From NCBI RefSeq assembly GCF_020614375.1, contig NZ_CP085327.1:930001-994000 (forward strand): 64,000 bases of DNA. The letters are read 5' to 3'. The position numbers and the translations under genes are program-made. How positions within the stretch are numbered: the stretch's first letter is position 1; each line of letters starts with the position of its first letter. Source of the stretch: Haladaptatus salinisoli. Lineage in GTDB: Archaea > Halobacteriota > Halobacteria > Halobacteriales > Haladaptataceae. Of the stretch, positions 29,590-38,916 are shown in pieces. The notes beneath the pieces were generated by a model, which had not been told where the DNA came from, did no database searches, and was given only the letters and a program-made list of their open reading frames with translations.

Positions 29590-31752
29590 ATGGCGAATCG
29601 AGGCGCTAACGAGCGGTTTCCGGTAGAAACCGTCCTTTCCGTCTTCACCGAGCGAAAAGACCCGACGACGCCGCTCACCGCATCCGAAGTCGCAACCGAG
29701 GTGGGGTGCGCCCGCCGCACCGCGTACGAAAAGCTTCGGGAGTTGACCGATCGAGGACGGCTCCGAACCAAGAAGGTCGGCGCTCACAGCCGAGTCTGGT
29801 GGCTCGCCCCGGACGCGGCGTCCGAGAACCGCCGTCCGCCGCTTTCGTCATCCAACCGCGCGCTCTTCGACCGGATGCTCGATGCGGTCTTCGTCTTGGA
29901 TCGCAGGTGGCAGTTCCGGTACGTGAACGAACGGGCCGAAGAGGTGTTCGGCGACGCCGCGAACGAACTCGGCGACGCGAGCGTCTGGGACGCGTTTCCC
30001 CGTCCGGAGGAGGCGTTTCGGGCGGAGTACCGCGAGGCGATGGAGACGCGGACGCCGACGACCTTCGACTCCTATCACCCCGCGCTCGACACCTGGTTCG
30101 AACAGACCCTCTACCCGTTCGAGGCGGCCCTCGTCGTGCAGCTTCGCGACATCACCGACCGAAAACGGCGAGAACAGAACCTCTCCCGATATCGAGCCAT
30201 CGTCGAGACGCTCTGGGACGGCGTGTACGCGCTCGATTCGGATCACGCTTTCACGCTCGTAAACGAGGCCTACGCCGACCTAACCGGCTACTCCCGGGAG
30301 GAACTGCTCGGCTCGCCGGCGACGGTCGTCCACAACGAGACCATCGACGACGCCGCTACCCAACTGAGTGCGGCGGTCGAGACGGGGTCGCAGGACGCGG
30401 CCACGCTCGAATTCGATCTCGAGCGCGCCGACGGAACCACCGTCCCGGTCGAAGCGAAGTTCGGCCCGTCTCCGATCGACGCGGAGCGCGGCGGGCGCGT
30501 GGGCGTCGTCCGCGACGTCACCGAACGGAACCGACGCGAACGGCGGTTGAAACGGCAGCGCGAGCAGCTATCGGCGCTCAACCATCTCCATCGGGTCGTC
30601 CAGGAGATCATCCAGTCGCTCGTCCAGCAATCGACGCGCGAGGAGATGCGCCGTCTAATCTGCGAGCGCCTCGCAACCGCCGAGCCCTACGGCGCCGCGT
30701 GGATCGGGCAGGTCGATTGGGTGGCCGAGGAGGTGAACGTGCTTTCGGAAGCGGGACTCCGCGCCGACCGGGACGACCGTTCGTTTTCGTTCGCCGACGG
30801 TGACGGTGACGGCGTACTTCCGAACGTCATCCAGAACCGGGAGGTGCGCGTTATCGACGAGCGCACGACGGCGTCCCGAATGTTCGATCGGTTTCCGGAG
30901 CTTCGGGATAACGTCGTCGCCGTCATGCCGCTCGTCTACGACGAGACCGTTTACGGAGTCTTGGGCGTCGCCACCGAGCGACCGGACGGATTCGACGGGT
31001 ACGAGCGGACCGTAATCGAACAACTCGGCGAGATCACCGGGCACACGCTCAGCGCGCTCGATCGCAAAGAGGCGTTGATGGCCGACGACCGCGCCGAACT
31101 GGAGTTCTACCTTCGAGACGTGTTTCGGGAGTTCGACCTCCCCGAAACCGAGGGGACGATCACCTTCGACCGCGTGGTTCCGCTCGGAGACGACGCGTTT
31201 CTCGAGTACGGAACGGTTACCGAGGACGCCCTCGAAACGCTCCACGCGCTCGTCGACCAGCTACCCTACTTCGAGTCCGTCACCGTTTTCGACGGCGACT
31301 ACGACCGTCCCCGTTTCGAACTCCGCCTCACCCGGCCCCCCGTCATCTCGTTGCTCGCGTCGCACGGGGGGCGGGTTCTGAGGGCGCGCATCAGGAACGG
31401 CGATTATCACATGACCGTGGAGATTCCGCAGAGCGCGGACGTTCGCCACGTCATCACCACCGTACAGAAGTTGTACCAGGGAATCGAAGTCGTCGCGCAG
31501 CGGTCGCAAACCGAGCCGCACTCCGAGAGCGAGACCAACCGCGCATCGCTCCTCGAGCAGTTGACCGAGCGCCAACGGGCGTCGCTCGAGGCCGCGTACT
31601 TCGCCGGCTACTTCGAGTGGCCGCGGGTGAGCACCGGCGAAAACGTGGCCAGCTCGCTCGATATCAAACCGCCGACGTTCCACAAGCACCTGCGGAAGGC
31701 CGAACGGACGGTCGTGCGAGGGCTCCTCACGGGTCGAACGGACCATCGGTGA
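29590..31752 (+). CDS. PAS-PAS-GAF sensor with Bat and HTH_10 domains
   Basis: 720 residues. Domains in order: N-terminal winged helix (CARRTAYEKLRELTDRGRL, about 35-70), two PAS domains (about 92-190 and 205-310), a GAF domain (about 330-490), a bacterio-opsin-activator linker domain, and the terminal HTH_10 (LTERQRASLEAAYFAGYFEWP). It is the haloarchaeal sensor-regulator type in which ligand or redox sensing is linked directly to DNA binding. Two DNA-binding ends in one protein are notable. Promoter GATTTAAG lies at about 29556. Targets unknown. Confidence 0.9.
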   Translation: MANRGANERFPVETVLSVFTERKDPTTPLTASEVATEVGCARRTAYEKLRELTDRGRLRTKKVGAHSRVWWLAPDAASENRRPPLSSSNRALFDRMLDAVFVLDRRWQFRYVNERAEEVFGDAANELGDASVWDAFPRPEEAFRAEYREAMETRTPTTFDSYHPALDTWFEQTLYPFEAALVVQLRDITDRKRREQNLSRYRAIVETLWDGVYALDSDHAFTLVNEAYADLTGYSREELLGSPATVVHNETIDDAATQLSAAVETGSQDAATLEFDLERADGTTVPVEAKFGPSPIDAERGGRVGVVRDVTERNRRERRLKRQREQLSALNHLHRVVQEIIQSLVQQSTREEMRRLICERLATAEPYGAAWIGQVDWVAEEVNVLSEAGLRADRDDRSFSFADGDGDGVLPNVIQNREVRVIDERTTASRMFDRFPELRDNVVAVMPLVYDETVYGVLGVATERPDGFDGYERTVIEQLGEITGHTLSALDRKEALMADDRAELEFYLRDVFREFDLPETEGTITFDRVVPLGDDAFLEYGTVTEDALETLHALVDQLPYFESVTVFDGDYDRPRFELRLTRPPVISLLASHGGRVLRARIRNGDYHMTVEIPQSADVRHVITTVQKLYQGIEVVAQRSQTEPHSESETNRASLLEQLTERQRASLEAAYFAGYFEWPRVSTGENVASSLDIKPPTFHKHLRKAERTVVRGLLTGRTDHR

Positions 31753-31812
31753 CGCGGGGCTAATTAATTTTCCCGACCGCTCTTGTGTTCGCCCTGATAA
31801 CCATCGGGCAGT

Positions 31813-32154
31813 ATGAGTCTTCAGAATCATCCCGAAACCGAGATGTTTCGCGACGCGCTCGCAAAAACGAACGATTCGACGTCCCGGTCGATAGACGCGC
31901 TCAGCGGCGTCTGGTCGAACGAGCGATGTCGCGCCGTCCTCGCCTACCTTCGCTCCCGCTCCGGAACGGCGACCGTGGACGAACTCCGTGACCATCTCGT
32001 CTCCTCTCAGCCGCCTCGATCCGACGGTCGTCGGAACGTCGAACTCGACCTCCGGCACAACGTGCTTCCGCGACTCGTCGATCACGGCTTGATCGACCGT
32101 TCGGCGGACGACCGGTATCGGATACGAGTGGGGGGTTCGGATTCGACCGGGTAG
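31813..32154 (+). CDS. Small winged-helix protein (DUF7344-like)
   Basis: 113 residues. ALSGVWSNERCRAVLAYLRS, TVDELRDHL and LRHNVLPRLVDHGLIDRS match the winged-helix pattern common in haloarchaeal DUF7344-type regulators. It starts 60 bases after the Bat-type gene, which may be a functional partner. DNA binding is inferred from the fold pattern. Confidence 0.75.
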   Translation: MSLQNHPETEMFRDALAKTNDSTSRSIDALSGVWSNERCRAVLAYLRSRSGTATVDELRDHLVSSQPPRSDGRRNVELDLRHNVLPRLVDHGLIDRSADDRYRIRVGGSDSTG

Positions 32155-32294
32155 AAATTGGAACCGCCAGCCGCGTATCGCCGGTGACCCCGTAACTTCC
32201 CCACCGACGAACTGCTACTCCCCGAACCAGGTCGACGTGGCGGCCACCGGAATCTATGGTGGCGTCGAACCTACCACAGTCGGAGGAGCAGAGA

Positions 32295-32870
32295 ATGGGA
32301 GGGCCAGAAACGGCGTTGGAAAATCCGGCGACTGGGGAACGAATCGAACTGCGAACGACCGCGGGCGATTCGGCCGGGAACGGGGTCGCGTTCGACTACT
32401 ACCTTCGCCCGGGCGGGTTCGCGGTGGGAAAAATCGACCACGTTCATCCCCGACAGGAAGAACGCTTCGACGTTCGAGCGGGGAAACTCGGCGTTCGCAT
32501 CGACGGCGACGAGTGGACGGCGACCCCCGGTACTCGCTTCGCCGTCCTTTCCGGGACGCCCCACACCGTCTGGAACGACGGCCCGGACGAGATGCACGCC
32601 GTCGTCGAGATTCGTCCGGCGCTCGCCATCGAAACGTTCTTCGAGACCATGTACGGCCTCGCTCGAGACGGGAAGACGAACGGGATGGGGCTTCCGCACC
32701 CGCTCCAATTGGCGGTGATCGCGAACGAATTTCGGGACGAGTTCCGCTTCGGCCGCGTTCCGATTCCGCTCCAGAACGCCCTCACTGCGGCGGTCGCGCC
32801 GGTCGGACGACTGGCGGGCTATCGCGCTCGGTATCCGCGCTACGCTGCCTCCGCGTCCGAAGACGGATAG
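32295..32870 (+). CDS. Cupin-domain protein
   Basis: 191 residues. The cupin barrel shows KIDHVHPRQEERFDVRAGKLGV (motif 1, with two His and Glu) and GTPHTVWNDGPDEMH (motif 2 His). The C-terminal ~80 residues are helical. A metal site is likely; substrate unknown. The start at 32295 is preceded by GGAGG (32282-32286); an ATG at 32256 would add 13 residues. Confidence 0.82.
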   Translation: MGGPETALENPATGERIELRTTAGDSAGNGVAFDYYLRPGGFAVGKIDHVHPRQEERFDVRAGKLGVRIDGDEWTATPGTRFAVLSGTPHTVWNDGPDEMHAVVEIRPALAIETFFETMYGLARDGKTNGMGLPHPLQLAVIANEFRDEFRFGRVPIPLQNALTAAVAPVGRLAGYRARYPRYAASASEDG

Positions 32871-33087
32871 CGGGAGAGAGGTCGAGAGAGCGGGATTCTA
32901 CCGGATGGGCGAGCACGGAACCGTCGCTGAGTCGACCCGCCCGCCCCGCTGCCTAGATGTCAAGAACTGGCCTCGCTGAACTCACCGATAGTCGACGGAG
33001 ACCGACAGTCGCGCCGAGTAAAAAAGTGCGTACGGAGCACGGAAGTGACTCGGAAGGTACTTTCGCCTAGCGTTCGAGCGAACACGC

Positions 33088-33783
33088 ATGATAGAAACTC
33101 CACTACTCGTCGGAGGAATCGGTACCGGATTCCTGGTCGGGGGGATTTTCGGAGCCAGACACGCGTTCGAGGCAGACCACGTTGCCGCTGTGGCCACGCT
33201 CGTCGAGGATAGACAGCACCCGGCGTCCACCGGCGCAGCCTGGGGGGTCGGCCATTCCCTTCCGATTCTCCTTCTGGGCGCCCTCTTCCTCGCGCTGGAT
33301 CTGCGGATTTCGGACGACATCGCGACTGCGTTCGAACTCCTCGTCGTCGTCATCCTCGTCGCGCTCGGCCTTCGGGTTCTCGCCGGGCGCGAGGCGCTCG
33401 GGATCACGATCGTAAGACACGTACACAGCGGCGGGAACCGCCCGGATAGCGCCCATCGCCATATCGCGCTAGGTGACGAACGGATAGGACTCCTCCACTC
33501 GCACGAGAATGAAGAATCGTTGGCCGTCGGAATCGTACACGGACTCGCAGGGAGCGGTGGTGTCGTTGTCGCCCTCGCAGCAACATCCCCGACGGTCGCT
33601 GGTGGTGCGGCCTTCCTATTTGGATTCTCGATTGCGAGCGTCGTTGCAATGGGTGTCGGCGCGTGGGTTTGGGGCCGAGCAATCGGGCAGGCGCGGAAGC
33701 TACGAATCCTGGCGGGCGTGGCGAGCATCGGGGTCGGACTGCTGTTGTTCGCGGAAATAGTCGGGTTCGCACCCTCCCTCTGA
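33088..33783 (+). CDS. NiCoT/UreH-like metal permease
   Basis: 231 residues, six or seven helices. Helix I carries ARHAFEADHVAAV, the HxxxADH signature of nickel/cobalt transporters, followed by GVGHSLPILL. A cytoplasmic loop around residues 110-150 is His-rich (VRHVHSGG, AHRHIALG, LLHSHENE), as expected for metal delivery. Ni or Co uptake is most likely; efflux cannot be excluded. It is transcribed alone. Confidence 0.8.
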   Translation: MIETPLLVGGIGTGFLVGGIFGARHAFEADHVAAVATLVEDRQHPASTGAAWGVGHSLPILLLGALFLALDLRISDDIATAFELLVVVILVALGLRVLAGREALGITIVRHVHSGGNRPDSAHRHIALGDERIGLLHSHENEESLAVGIVHGLAGSGGVVVALAATSPTVAGGAAFLFGFSIASVVAMGVGAWVWGRAIGQARKLRILAGVASIGVGLLLFAEIVGFAPSL

Positions 33784-34042
33784 TCGGATAGTTCGTGTCT
33801 TCCCGTACGTACGTCGCAGCGATTACCGCCTTCTCGATAACGAGTGCGTTCTCTCTACACCACGCCGTTTGTGACGGTACTTCGGCAGTCCATTCACTCA
33901 TTACCGAATGGAGAACGCGAAGTGGCAGGAGGTGGTGGCCGACCAACTTGGGGTGTATAGGTGAACTACTCCCCGTTGGGTTCCGGAAGAAAATACCTCA
34001 GAAAATAAACAGTATGGAATATATTCGGTCGGAAACTGCGGT

Positions 34043-34390
34043 ATGGCTCGTGAGCTGTCCTTCGAAAATTTCCTGAAGGAGTTAGGTGCGCGACTCGGTG
34101 CTGCAGCAGTCGTCGTGGGCGTATTCTTCGGTCTCGGTTACGTCAACCGAACCGATCTCCTCGGTCTTTCCAGCCGTCTCGGAACTCAGCGCACGTTCTT
34201 CGTTGTCGGTTTCGTGTCAGTTGGAATCCTTCCGTGGGGTGGGTTTTACTCCAGCAATACGGAGGTTGATTTCGCACCTACTGCTATGGGAAACATCGAA
34301 CGTGCTTCCTACCTTTGGTCGATACGGAGCGTGAATACATCAAAAAGCGCGTTCAGAGACCGAAGTGTGCGTCGCGCTCGACGACTGTGA
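34043..34390 (+). CDS. Small putative membrane protein
   Basis: 115 residues with two possible helices (about 17-33 and 52-66). The last 40 residues look like random read-through, and the 3-prime end overlaps the remnant on the minus strand. It could be a truncated gene at an island edge. No family recognised. Confidence 0.35.
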   Translation: MARELSFENFLKELGARLGAAAVVVGVFFGLGYVNRTDLLGLSSRLGTQRTFFVVGFVSVGILPWGGFYSSNTEVDFAPTAMGNIERASYLWSIRSVNTSKSAFRDRSVRRARRL

Positions 34391-34557
34391 ATCCTCGCGT
34401 CGTGAACACATCGTCGCGGTACCGTTCCGTGAAAAACTGCCGTAGGATGCGTCGTAGCCCGAAGCGCCGATCCGATGTATACTCAACATCGATGATAGTC
34501 TGATCGTTGCCGCTACTGGCGGCACAAAATCGACAACGCTCTATTGGCAGCTGGATT
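34353..34557 (-). pseudogene. C-terminal remnant of an unidentified gene
   Basis: The minus strand reads open from a stop near 34557 to TGA at 34355-34353 with protein-like content: FCAASSGNDQTIIDVEYTS, then a basic helix RRFGLRRILRQFFTERYRDD, ending VVERDAHFGL. No start codon fits. This looks like the last ~65 residues of a haloarchaeal protein whose front is lost. Family not assigned. Confidence 0.35.
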
Positions 34558-34641
34558 TAGCCGTCACGACAGTTCCGCATACTTTTCGAATATGTTTACA
34601 AATATCCCGATTCATCTTCACATCGTTGGTGAAAATTGAGA

Positions 34642-35031
34642 TCAGATGATGGACTTGGAATCTACGTTCACAGCGAGACGCTCGACAAACTTGTCATCGT
34701 AGTCTGTAGCAGTGAGGAATGCTGTCTCCCCGACAGGGAATGAACCGGTAACGCTTGTCTGCCCAGCCTTGACCGGCTCTGACCAATAATCTGACCCACT
34801 CGATTGAATTACTGCCAATTCTCGCACACCGAGGTTAGTCGTTGCGGCCTGCGTCAAACCGATGCTTATCGTCGCATGTTGAGTTGTCCACGATTCTGCT
34901 GGCTTTAAGCTTTTGAACACACGTGATTCTGAAAGAGCAGGAGCCTTAATCGTCGGAGAAATACTGAGACAGCCCCCACAAAAGATCTCTCCCATAAGTA
35001 CTCCCGCTGCGAGGAATTGGCGTCGGTTCAT
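34642..35031 (-). CDS. Tat-exported lipoprotein, unknown function
   Basis: 129 residues from the ATG at 35031. MNRRQFLAAGVLMGEIFCGGC combines a twin-arginine motif with a lipobox cysteine, the standard haloarchaeal lipoprotein signal. The mature ~110 residues read as a beta-rich domain (AVIQSSGSDYW, GSFPVGETAFLTATD). An upstream in-frame ATG at 35076 would bury the signal and was rejected. It is divergent from the first of three membrane paralogues. Confidence 0.7.
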   Translation of the reverse strand: MNRRQFLAAGVLMGEIFCGGCLSISPTIKAPALSESRVFKSLKPAESWTTQHATISIGLTQAATTNLGVRELAVIQSSGSDYWSEPVKAGQTSVTGSFPVGETAFLTATDYDDKFVERLAVNVDSKSII

Positions 35032-35229
35032 CGAATTACATCGCTTAGAGACGGCATCTTCTTCAAAACCAAACATCGTGATTTCCTCTCGGTTCTAAAT
35101 AACAGGTCCATCGTCACGAGTGTTATGCTTTCACCGACAACCCTCTGTTAGTGAATTCTGTCAGTGATCAAACAGTTAGAGTCATCTCCTTCGAATGACC
35201 TTTCCGGTTGAATAGTGAATACAGATCGT

Positions 35230-36258
35230 ATGAGTGGATCAGGTAACACGATGCGAGAGCGGATCGGTAGCCGTCGGGATCGGATATATCTCTACATTTT
35301 GCTTAATCTCGACCGTAGAATATTAACAGTTGCACTATCCGGCGGGTTGTTCCTTGTGTTCCTCATAGCTGGTGAATACAGTGTTCCTCCGTTTCGGATG
35401 TATATGCGGAGTATGGGGCCAACTCGGTATCTCTTCCAAGCATTCGTCGGGGCGCTTATTACCGGCCTCACACTCGTTGTCACCATCAATCAACTCGTCC
35501 TTTCGCAGGAACTCGGTCCGCTTGGAAGTCAACGGGAACGCATGAGTGGAGCGATGGGGTTTCGAGGAGACGTCGAAGGTATCCTCGAATCGGTTAGTCC
35601 ACCCGAACCGGAGGCATTTCTCCAGGCACTCATCGACAATAGCCGTGAGAGAGCACAAACGCTCCGAGAGACCGTTTCCGAGAATCCGAACGACGATCTC
35701 GTCAAGTACACGAATCAGGTCACCAACGACATCATCGAGAACGCAGAGGTCGTAACCGATGAGCTAGAGGATAGGGATTTCGGTGAATATGCAGTTGTCA
35801 AAGCAGCCCTTGATTACAACTACTCGTATAAGATTTATCAGATACGACGCCTCAGAGATAAATACGCCGACGATCTTTCTGATGAAGAATTGTCTTTGCT
35901 TATTGACCTCCTCAAAATCTTCACGTTTTTTGGTTCCGCTCGAGAACACATCAAAACGTTGTATTTTCAATGGGAATTGGTTGACCTTTCCCGAGGCATC
36001 ATCTACTCGTCAATTCCTGCAATTGCAGTAACCGGGACAATTGCGCTGTACCTCGCACCGGCATCGTTTTCCGGCATAACTTTCGGTATCGATAATCTCA
36101 TTTGGATCGTCAGCGCTGGCGCGGCGATCGGGACATTTCCGTTTTTCTTTCTCTCAGCCTACATCCTTCGCCTCGCGACAATCGCAAAGCGTACACTCGC
36201 GATTGGTCCATTCATCCTCCGTAGCTCTGAGCGTTCTTCCGAGATCGAATGGGAGTGA
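35230..36258 (+). CDS. Unassigned 4-TM membrane protein, paralogue 1
   Basis: 342 residues (ATG at 35230; GTG at 35215 possible). Two N-terminal helices are followed by NQLVLSQELGPLG, a ~140-residue helical soluble part with LDYNYSYKIYQIRRLRDKY and AREHIKTLYFQWEL, and then two C-terminal helices ending AKRTLAIGPFIL. It shares these blocks with the genes at 36903 and 38917. Codon use is clearly richer in A/T than the other two, suggesting separate arrival. Function unknown; a channel- or receptor-like topology is possible. Confidence 0.75.
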   Translation: MSGSGNTMRERIGSRRDRIYLYILLNLDRRILTVALSGGLFLVFLIAGEYSVPPFRMYMRSMGPTRYLFQAFVGALITGLTLVVTINQLVLSQELGPLGSQRERMSGAMGFRGDVEGILESVSPPEPEAFLQALIDNSRERAQTLRETVSENPNDDLVKYTNQVTNDIIENAEVVTDELEDRDFGEYAVVKAALDYNYSYKIYQIRRLRDKYADDLSDEELSLLIDLLKIFTFFGSAREHIKTLYFQWELVDLSRGIIYSSIPAIAVTGTIALYLAPASFSGITFGIDNLIWIVSAGAAIGTFPFFFLSAYILRLATIAKRTLAIGPFILRSSERSSEIEWE

Positions 36259-36289
36259 TCTCCGCAACTCTCTTCAACAAATGCGTTCG

Positions 36290-36478
36290 CTACGAGTCGG
36301 TTGGACGGTAGAACACGAAAAGCAACGATGAACTGTCAATTCTGATCGAATCGATCAGTTCCCATCCCTCACTCGCGTATTCATTGAGTATTTCGTTGAT
36401 TTTTCGTCGCTCATCTTGAAGTTCTGTTGGAGAAATAGACACCGGTTCCACCCGATACTCGTACTGCTGGTTCGCCAT
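36290..36478 (-). CDS. DUF4177-like small protein
   Basis: 62 residues: QYEYRVEPVSIS, then INEILNEYASEGWELIDSI and a hydrophobic end LLFVFYRPTD. The (L)N.Y..EGWEL core is the mark of DUF4177, a small alpha/beta domain of unknown function. It converges on the first membrane paralogue, 31 bases from its stop. Confidence 0.7.
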   Translation of the reverse strand: MANQQYEYRVEPVSISPTELQDERRKINEILNEYASEGWELIDSIRIDSSSLLFVFYRPTDS

Positions 36479-36902
36479 ATCTCATGTAATGACTGAAAAG
36501 GCAAAAGTATTCGATAAACGACGCCCCCTATCGTCGAGATAACTTCCGTAGAAATAACCGCGGTTCAGAATCGGAAGAACCGCTTCAAATGAACCGTACC
36601 CTCGTTTTTCGCTCTACGAGTGCCCAAGGGACCGCCGCCGATTTTGATTCATTTCTGCTACGACGCTAGTCCCCTTCTCAGCGCTCGCCGACGGTGTCAC
36701 CCCGTTCTCGACCAAGTGTCTCCCGTTATTCATCGTCCGGCTATTAATTCAGTATAAATTCGATTTCCGCTAGGAAAGCATGGATCTCGCTATCCTCATC
36801 GCGCTCTGTTTGACCTTTCCTCGGTCGTAGAACGTGTATTCCTACTTTGAAAAACTCCCGCAGCTTTCAGTTCGCGCTCGCAAGCCCGTTTCGACATAAA
36901 TA
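36479..36902. other. Intergenic stretch with no convincing gene
   Basis: 424 bases. AGTATAAATTC near 36754 is a good TATA box followed 20 bases later by ATG at 36780, but that frame closes after 16 codons (MDLAILIALC...). It may be the head of a deleted gene. Nothing else was supported. Confidence 0.35.
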
Positions 36903-37973
36903 TCACTTTTCCGATCGAATCTCGCTTGACTCCTCGTGGCGAATTTTCTCTAACTGCTGTGTTTCCCGAAGAATGAACGGCCCGATCGCGAGTGTACGCT
37001 TCATCACCGTTAAGACGCGAAGGAGGTAGGCGAGCAACACGGCGAATGGGACGAGTGTGAGTACAAAAAGGACACTGACGACGAGGTAAGCGGTGCTGAC
37101 GCCGAACACCGTGCCAACAATTTTCGAGGCGTCGAACTCGAGCATCATATAGCCCGCGATCGCCAGCGCTGGCATCGCTCCATACAGTACGCCTCGCGAG
37201 ATATTGATGATCTCCCACTGGACGTATAGGGTCTTGAAGTGTTCACGCGCTGGGCCGAAAAACTGAAGCGATTCGATCAAGTCGTCAAATGCCTCGTTCG
37301 CCTCGGTTGAGAGCGAATCTGCGTACTTGTTCTGGAGGGTTCGCGCAGCGAATATTTTCCACGAGTAATTATAGTTCAGGACGGGGAGGAGCGTCTCGAA
37401 CGAGCCAAACTTTGCATCTGCTAGGTCGTCAGTGATAGTTTGGCTGTGCTCAATGAGTCCATCCGTGTATTCAGTAACCTCTTCAAGCTGTTCGGAGTTG
37501 GCGGTTCCAGTGACCGCATTGTTGAGCGTCTTCGCACGCGTATCAGCCGTTTCGATGAGCGTCCGGAGGAATCGAGAGGGTTCGACCGGAGCCACGCCGA
37601 TTCCCGCCGCTTCCTCTACGTCCTCGCGAAATTCGGTTTCATTCGTCATACGCTCGCGCTGTTGACCGAGTGGACCGATCTCCTCGGCGAGTACGAATTG
37701 GGAGATGGATAGGACGAGGGTAACACTCGTAACAACGGCAATAACCATCGAGCCGAACAGTGACACTACTCCACTGGTCGTAGCAAGTTTCTGCGGTGTA
37801 CTGGGGCCAAATAGGTGGGAAACAAGGAGAAGTATATACGTGCTTACGAGAATGACACCGGTGACGAGCCAGCGGTTCGCGCTGATTAGGAACCATATCT
37901 TTACGCGGGTTTCACCGACGCGCTCACGCATCGTATCGGCTGGTCGTGAGACGGTGTCCGTGTTGCTGCTCAT
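36903..37973 (-). CDS. Unassigned 4-TM membrane protein, paralogue 2
   Basis: 356 residues from MSSNTDTVS (ATG at 37973; 37985 also possible). Same plan as the gene at 35230: TMRERVGETR, two helices, SQFVLAEEIGPLGQQRERM, LNYNYSWKIFAARTLQNKYAD, AREHFKTLYVQWEI, two helices, MKRTLAIGPFIL. The blocks are close enough to show common descent. It is in opposite orientation to its sisters. TATTTAAT at about 38003 is its promoter. Confidence 0.75.
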   Translation of the reverse strand: MSSNTDTVSRPADTMRERVGETRVKIWFLISANRWLVTGVILVSTYILLLVSHLFGPSTPQKLATTSGVVSLFGSMVIAVVTSVTLVLSISQFVLAEEIGPLGQQRERMTNETEFREDVEEAAGIGVAPVEPSRFLRTLIETADTRAKTLNNAVTGTANSEQLEEVTEYTDGLIEHSQTITDDLADAKFGSFETLLPVLNYNYSWKIFAARTLQNKYADSLSTEANEAFDDLIESLQFFGPAREHFKTLYVQWEIINISRGVLYGAMPALAIAGYMMLEFDASKIVGTVFGVSTAYLVVSVLFVLTLVPFAVLLAYLLRVLTVMKRTLAIGPFILRETQQLEKIRHEESSEIRSEK

Positions 37974-38209
37974 ATACTGCGTCATACGCTAACTCGTGAA
38001 TTAAATACCATGATATCGAACAGCGAGGGGACAATTTCGGTAGTTTCGCCCTGGTTTTTCGGCATTCTACTTCAAACAGATCGTCTCTCGCGACATTACT
38101 ACCAGTATTTCAAATATTTGCAGAGTGCATCGAGGATCAGTCGGACGCTGCAAACGATAGGTTCGTCACCACAGTTACAATTGGTACTGGACTTTTTGCT
38201 TCGAGAAGG

Positions 38210-38650
38210 TGTACGTAAAGGGTTCAGTCCAACGACCCCCGCAGCGACGAACACGGAGACAGCGGGTCACAGAGGAAGTCCTCCAAGCGACTCAGGCACG
38301 AAAGGGAGTGCGAGGGTGAACTCTCCGAACGCAAAGGCGTACATCGCCATTGACTCGGTATAACCGACGAGTAGCGTCCAGTCGACCATCCCAGCGAGCG
38401 AGGAGTTGCCAGTGAACGCCCGAACAAACGTCACCGACCTACCACCGTTCTCGCCCTCTTTGTCGGTGACGAGTGTATTCAACTCGATAGACGAGTATCC
38501 CAGGCATATCGCGGTGATGCCCGCTAGAAGGACGGCAAACCGCGTCAAACCGCCCGCGATTTGAGTAACAACACCGAGAACTGCATAAAATTCCACCGCC
38601 AATCATCCCTCCCAGTACAATTGAAATCGCCTCCGTTAGTCCGAAGCTCC
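38210..38650 (-). pseudogene. Amino-acid permease (APC family) remnant
   Basis: Minus-strand frame LTEAISIVLGGMIGGGI (TM1 signature, 38639-38589) shifts by one base near 38590 to FYAVLGVVTQIAGG and continues GITAICLGYSSIELNT, GWTLLVGY-like VDWTLLVGYTES and AMYAFAFGEFT. A TGA at 38269-38267 interrupts it, yet homology resumes as PAVSVFVAAGVVGLN. These are the first ~4 helices of a cationic amino-acid transporter with at least one frameshift and one stop; the rest is gone. Confidence 0.7.
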
Positions 38651-38676
38651 CGTTACCCTTACCGAATCCGAATGCG

Positions 38677-38806
38677 AACTTCGCTATACCCGATACAATT
38701 CGAACAGATGTACCGGTGAACCTGGGGTAACAGCGGCGGCCCACCCGTCACGCTTGATGGCGAAGTTGTCGGCGTCGTTAACTCTGTTCTCTTTGGAATC
38801 CGTTGA
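38677..38806 (+). pseudogene. HtrA-type serine protease remnant
   Basis: NFAIPDTIRTDVPVNLG (38677-38727) continues, after one extra G at about 38725, as GNSGGPPVTLDGEVVGVVN and stops at 38804-38806. This is the active-site serine segment (usual form QTDAPINPGNSGGPLV) of trypsin-like HtrA/DegP proteases. Only ~40 residues survive and no start is present. Confidence 0.6.
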
Positions 38807-38916
38807 CTCTGATTCACTGCGGGTAGCTGACGAATTAGCGCGTACAATTCGTGCAGCCAGCCACAGAATCAGCGGCGCATTGCATACTTATCCGTCGTCC
38901 CCTTGGTATCACCAAC

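Noticed and set aside
33404..33946. 180-codon minus-strand frame over the NiCoT-like gene
   Set aside because: It is antisense to a gene with a clear HxxxADH signature and has no recognisable features.
36780..36830. 16-codon frame behind a good TATA box
   Set aside because: It is too short to support as a gene; noted instead as a possible head of a deleted gene.
38010..38363. 117-codon plus-strand frame
   Set aside because: It runs antisense to the permease remnant and its residues show no motif or membrane pattern.
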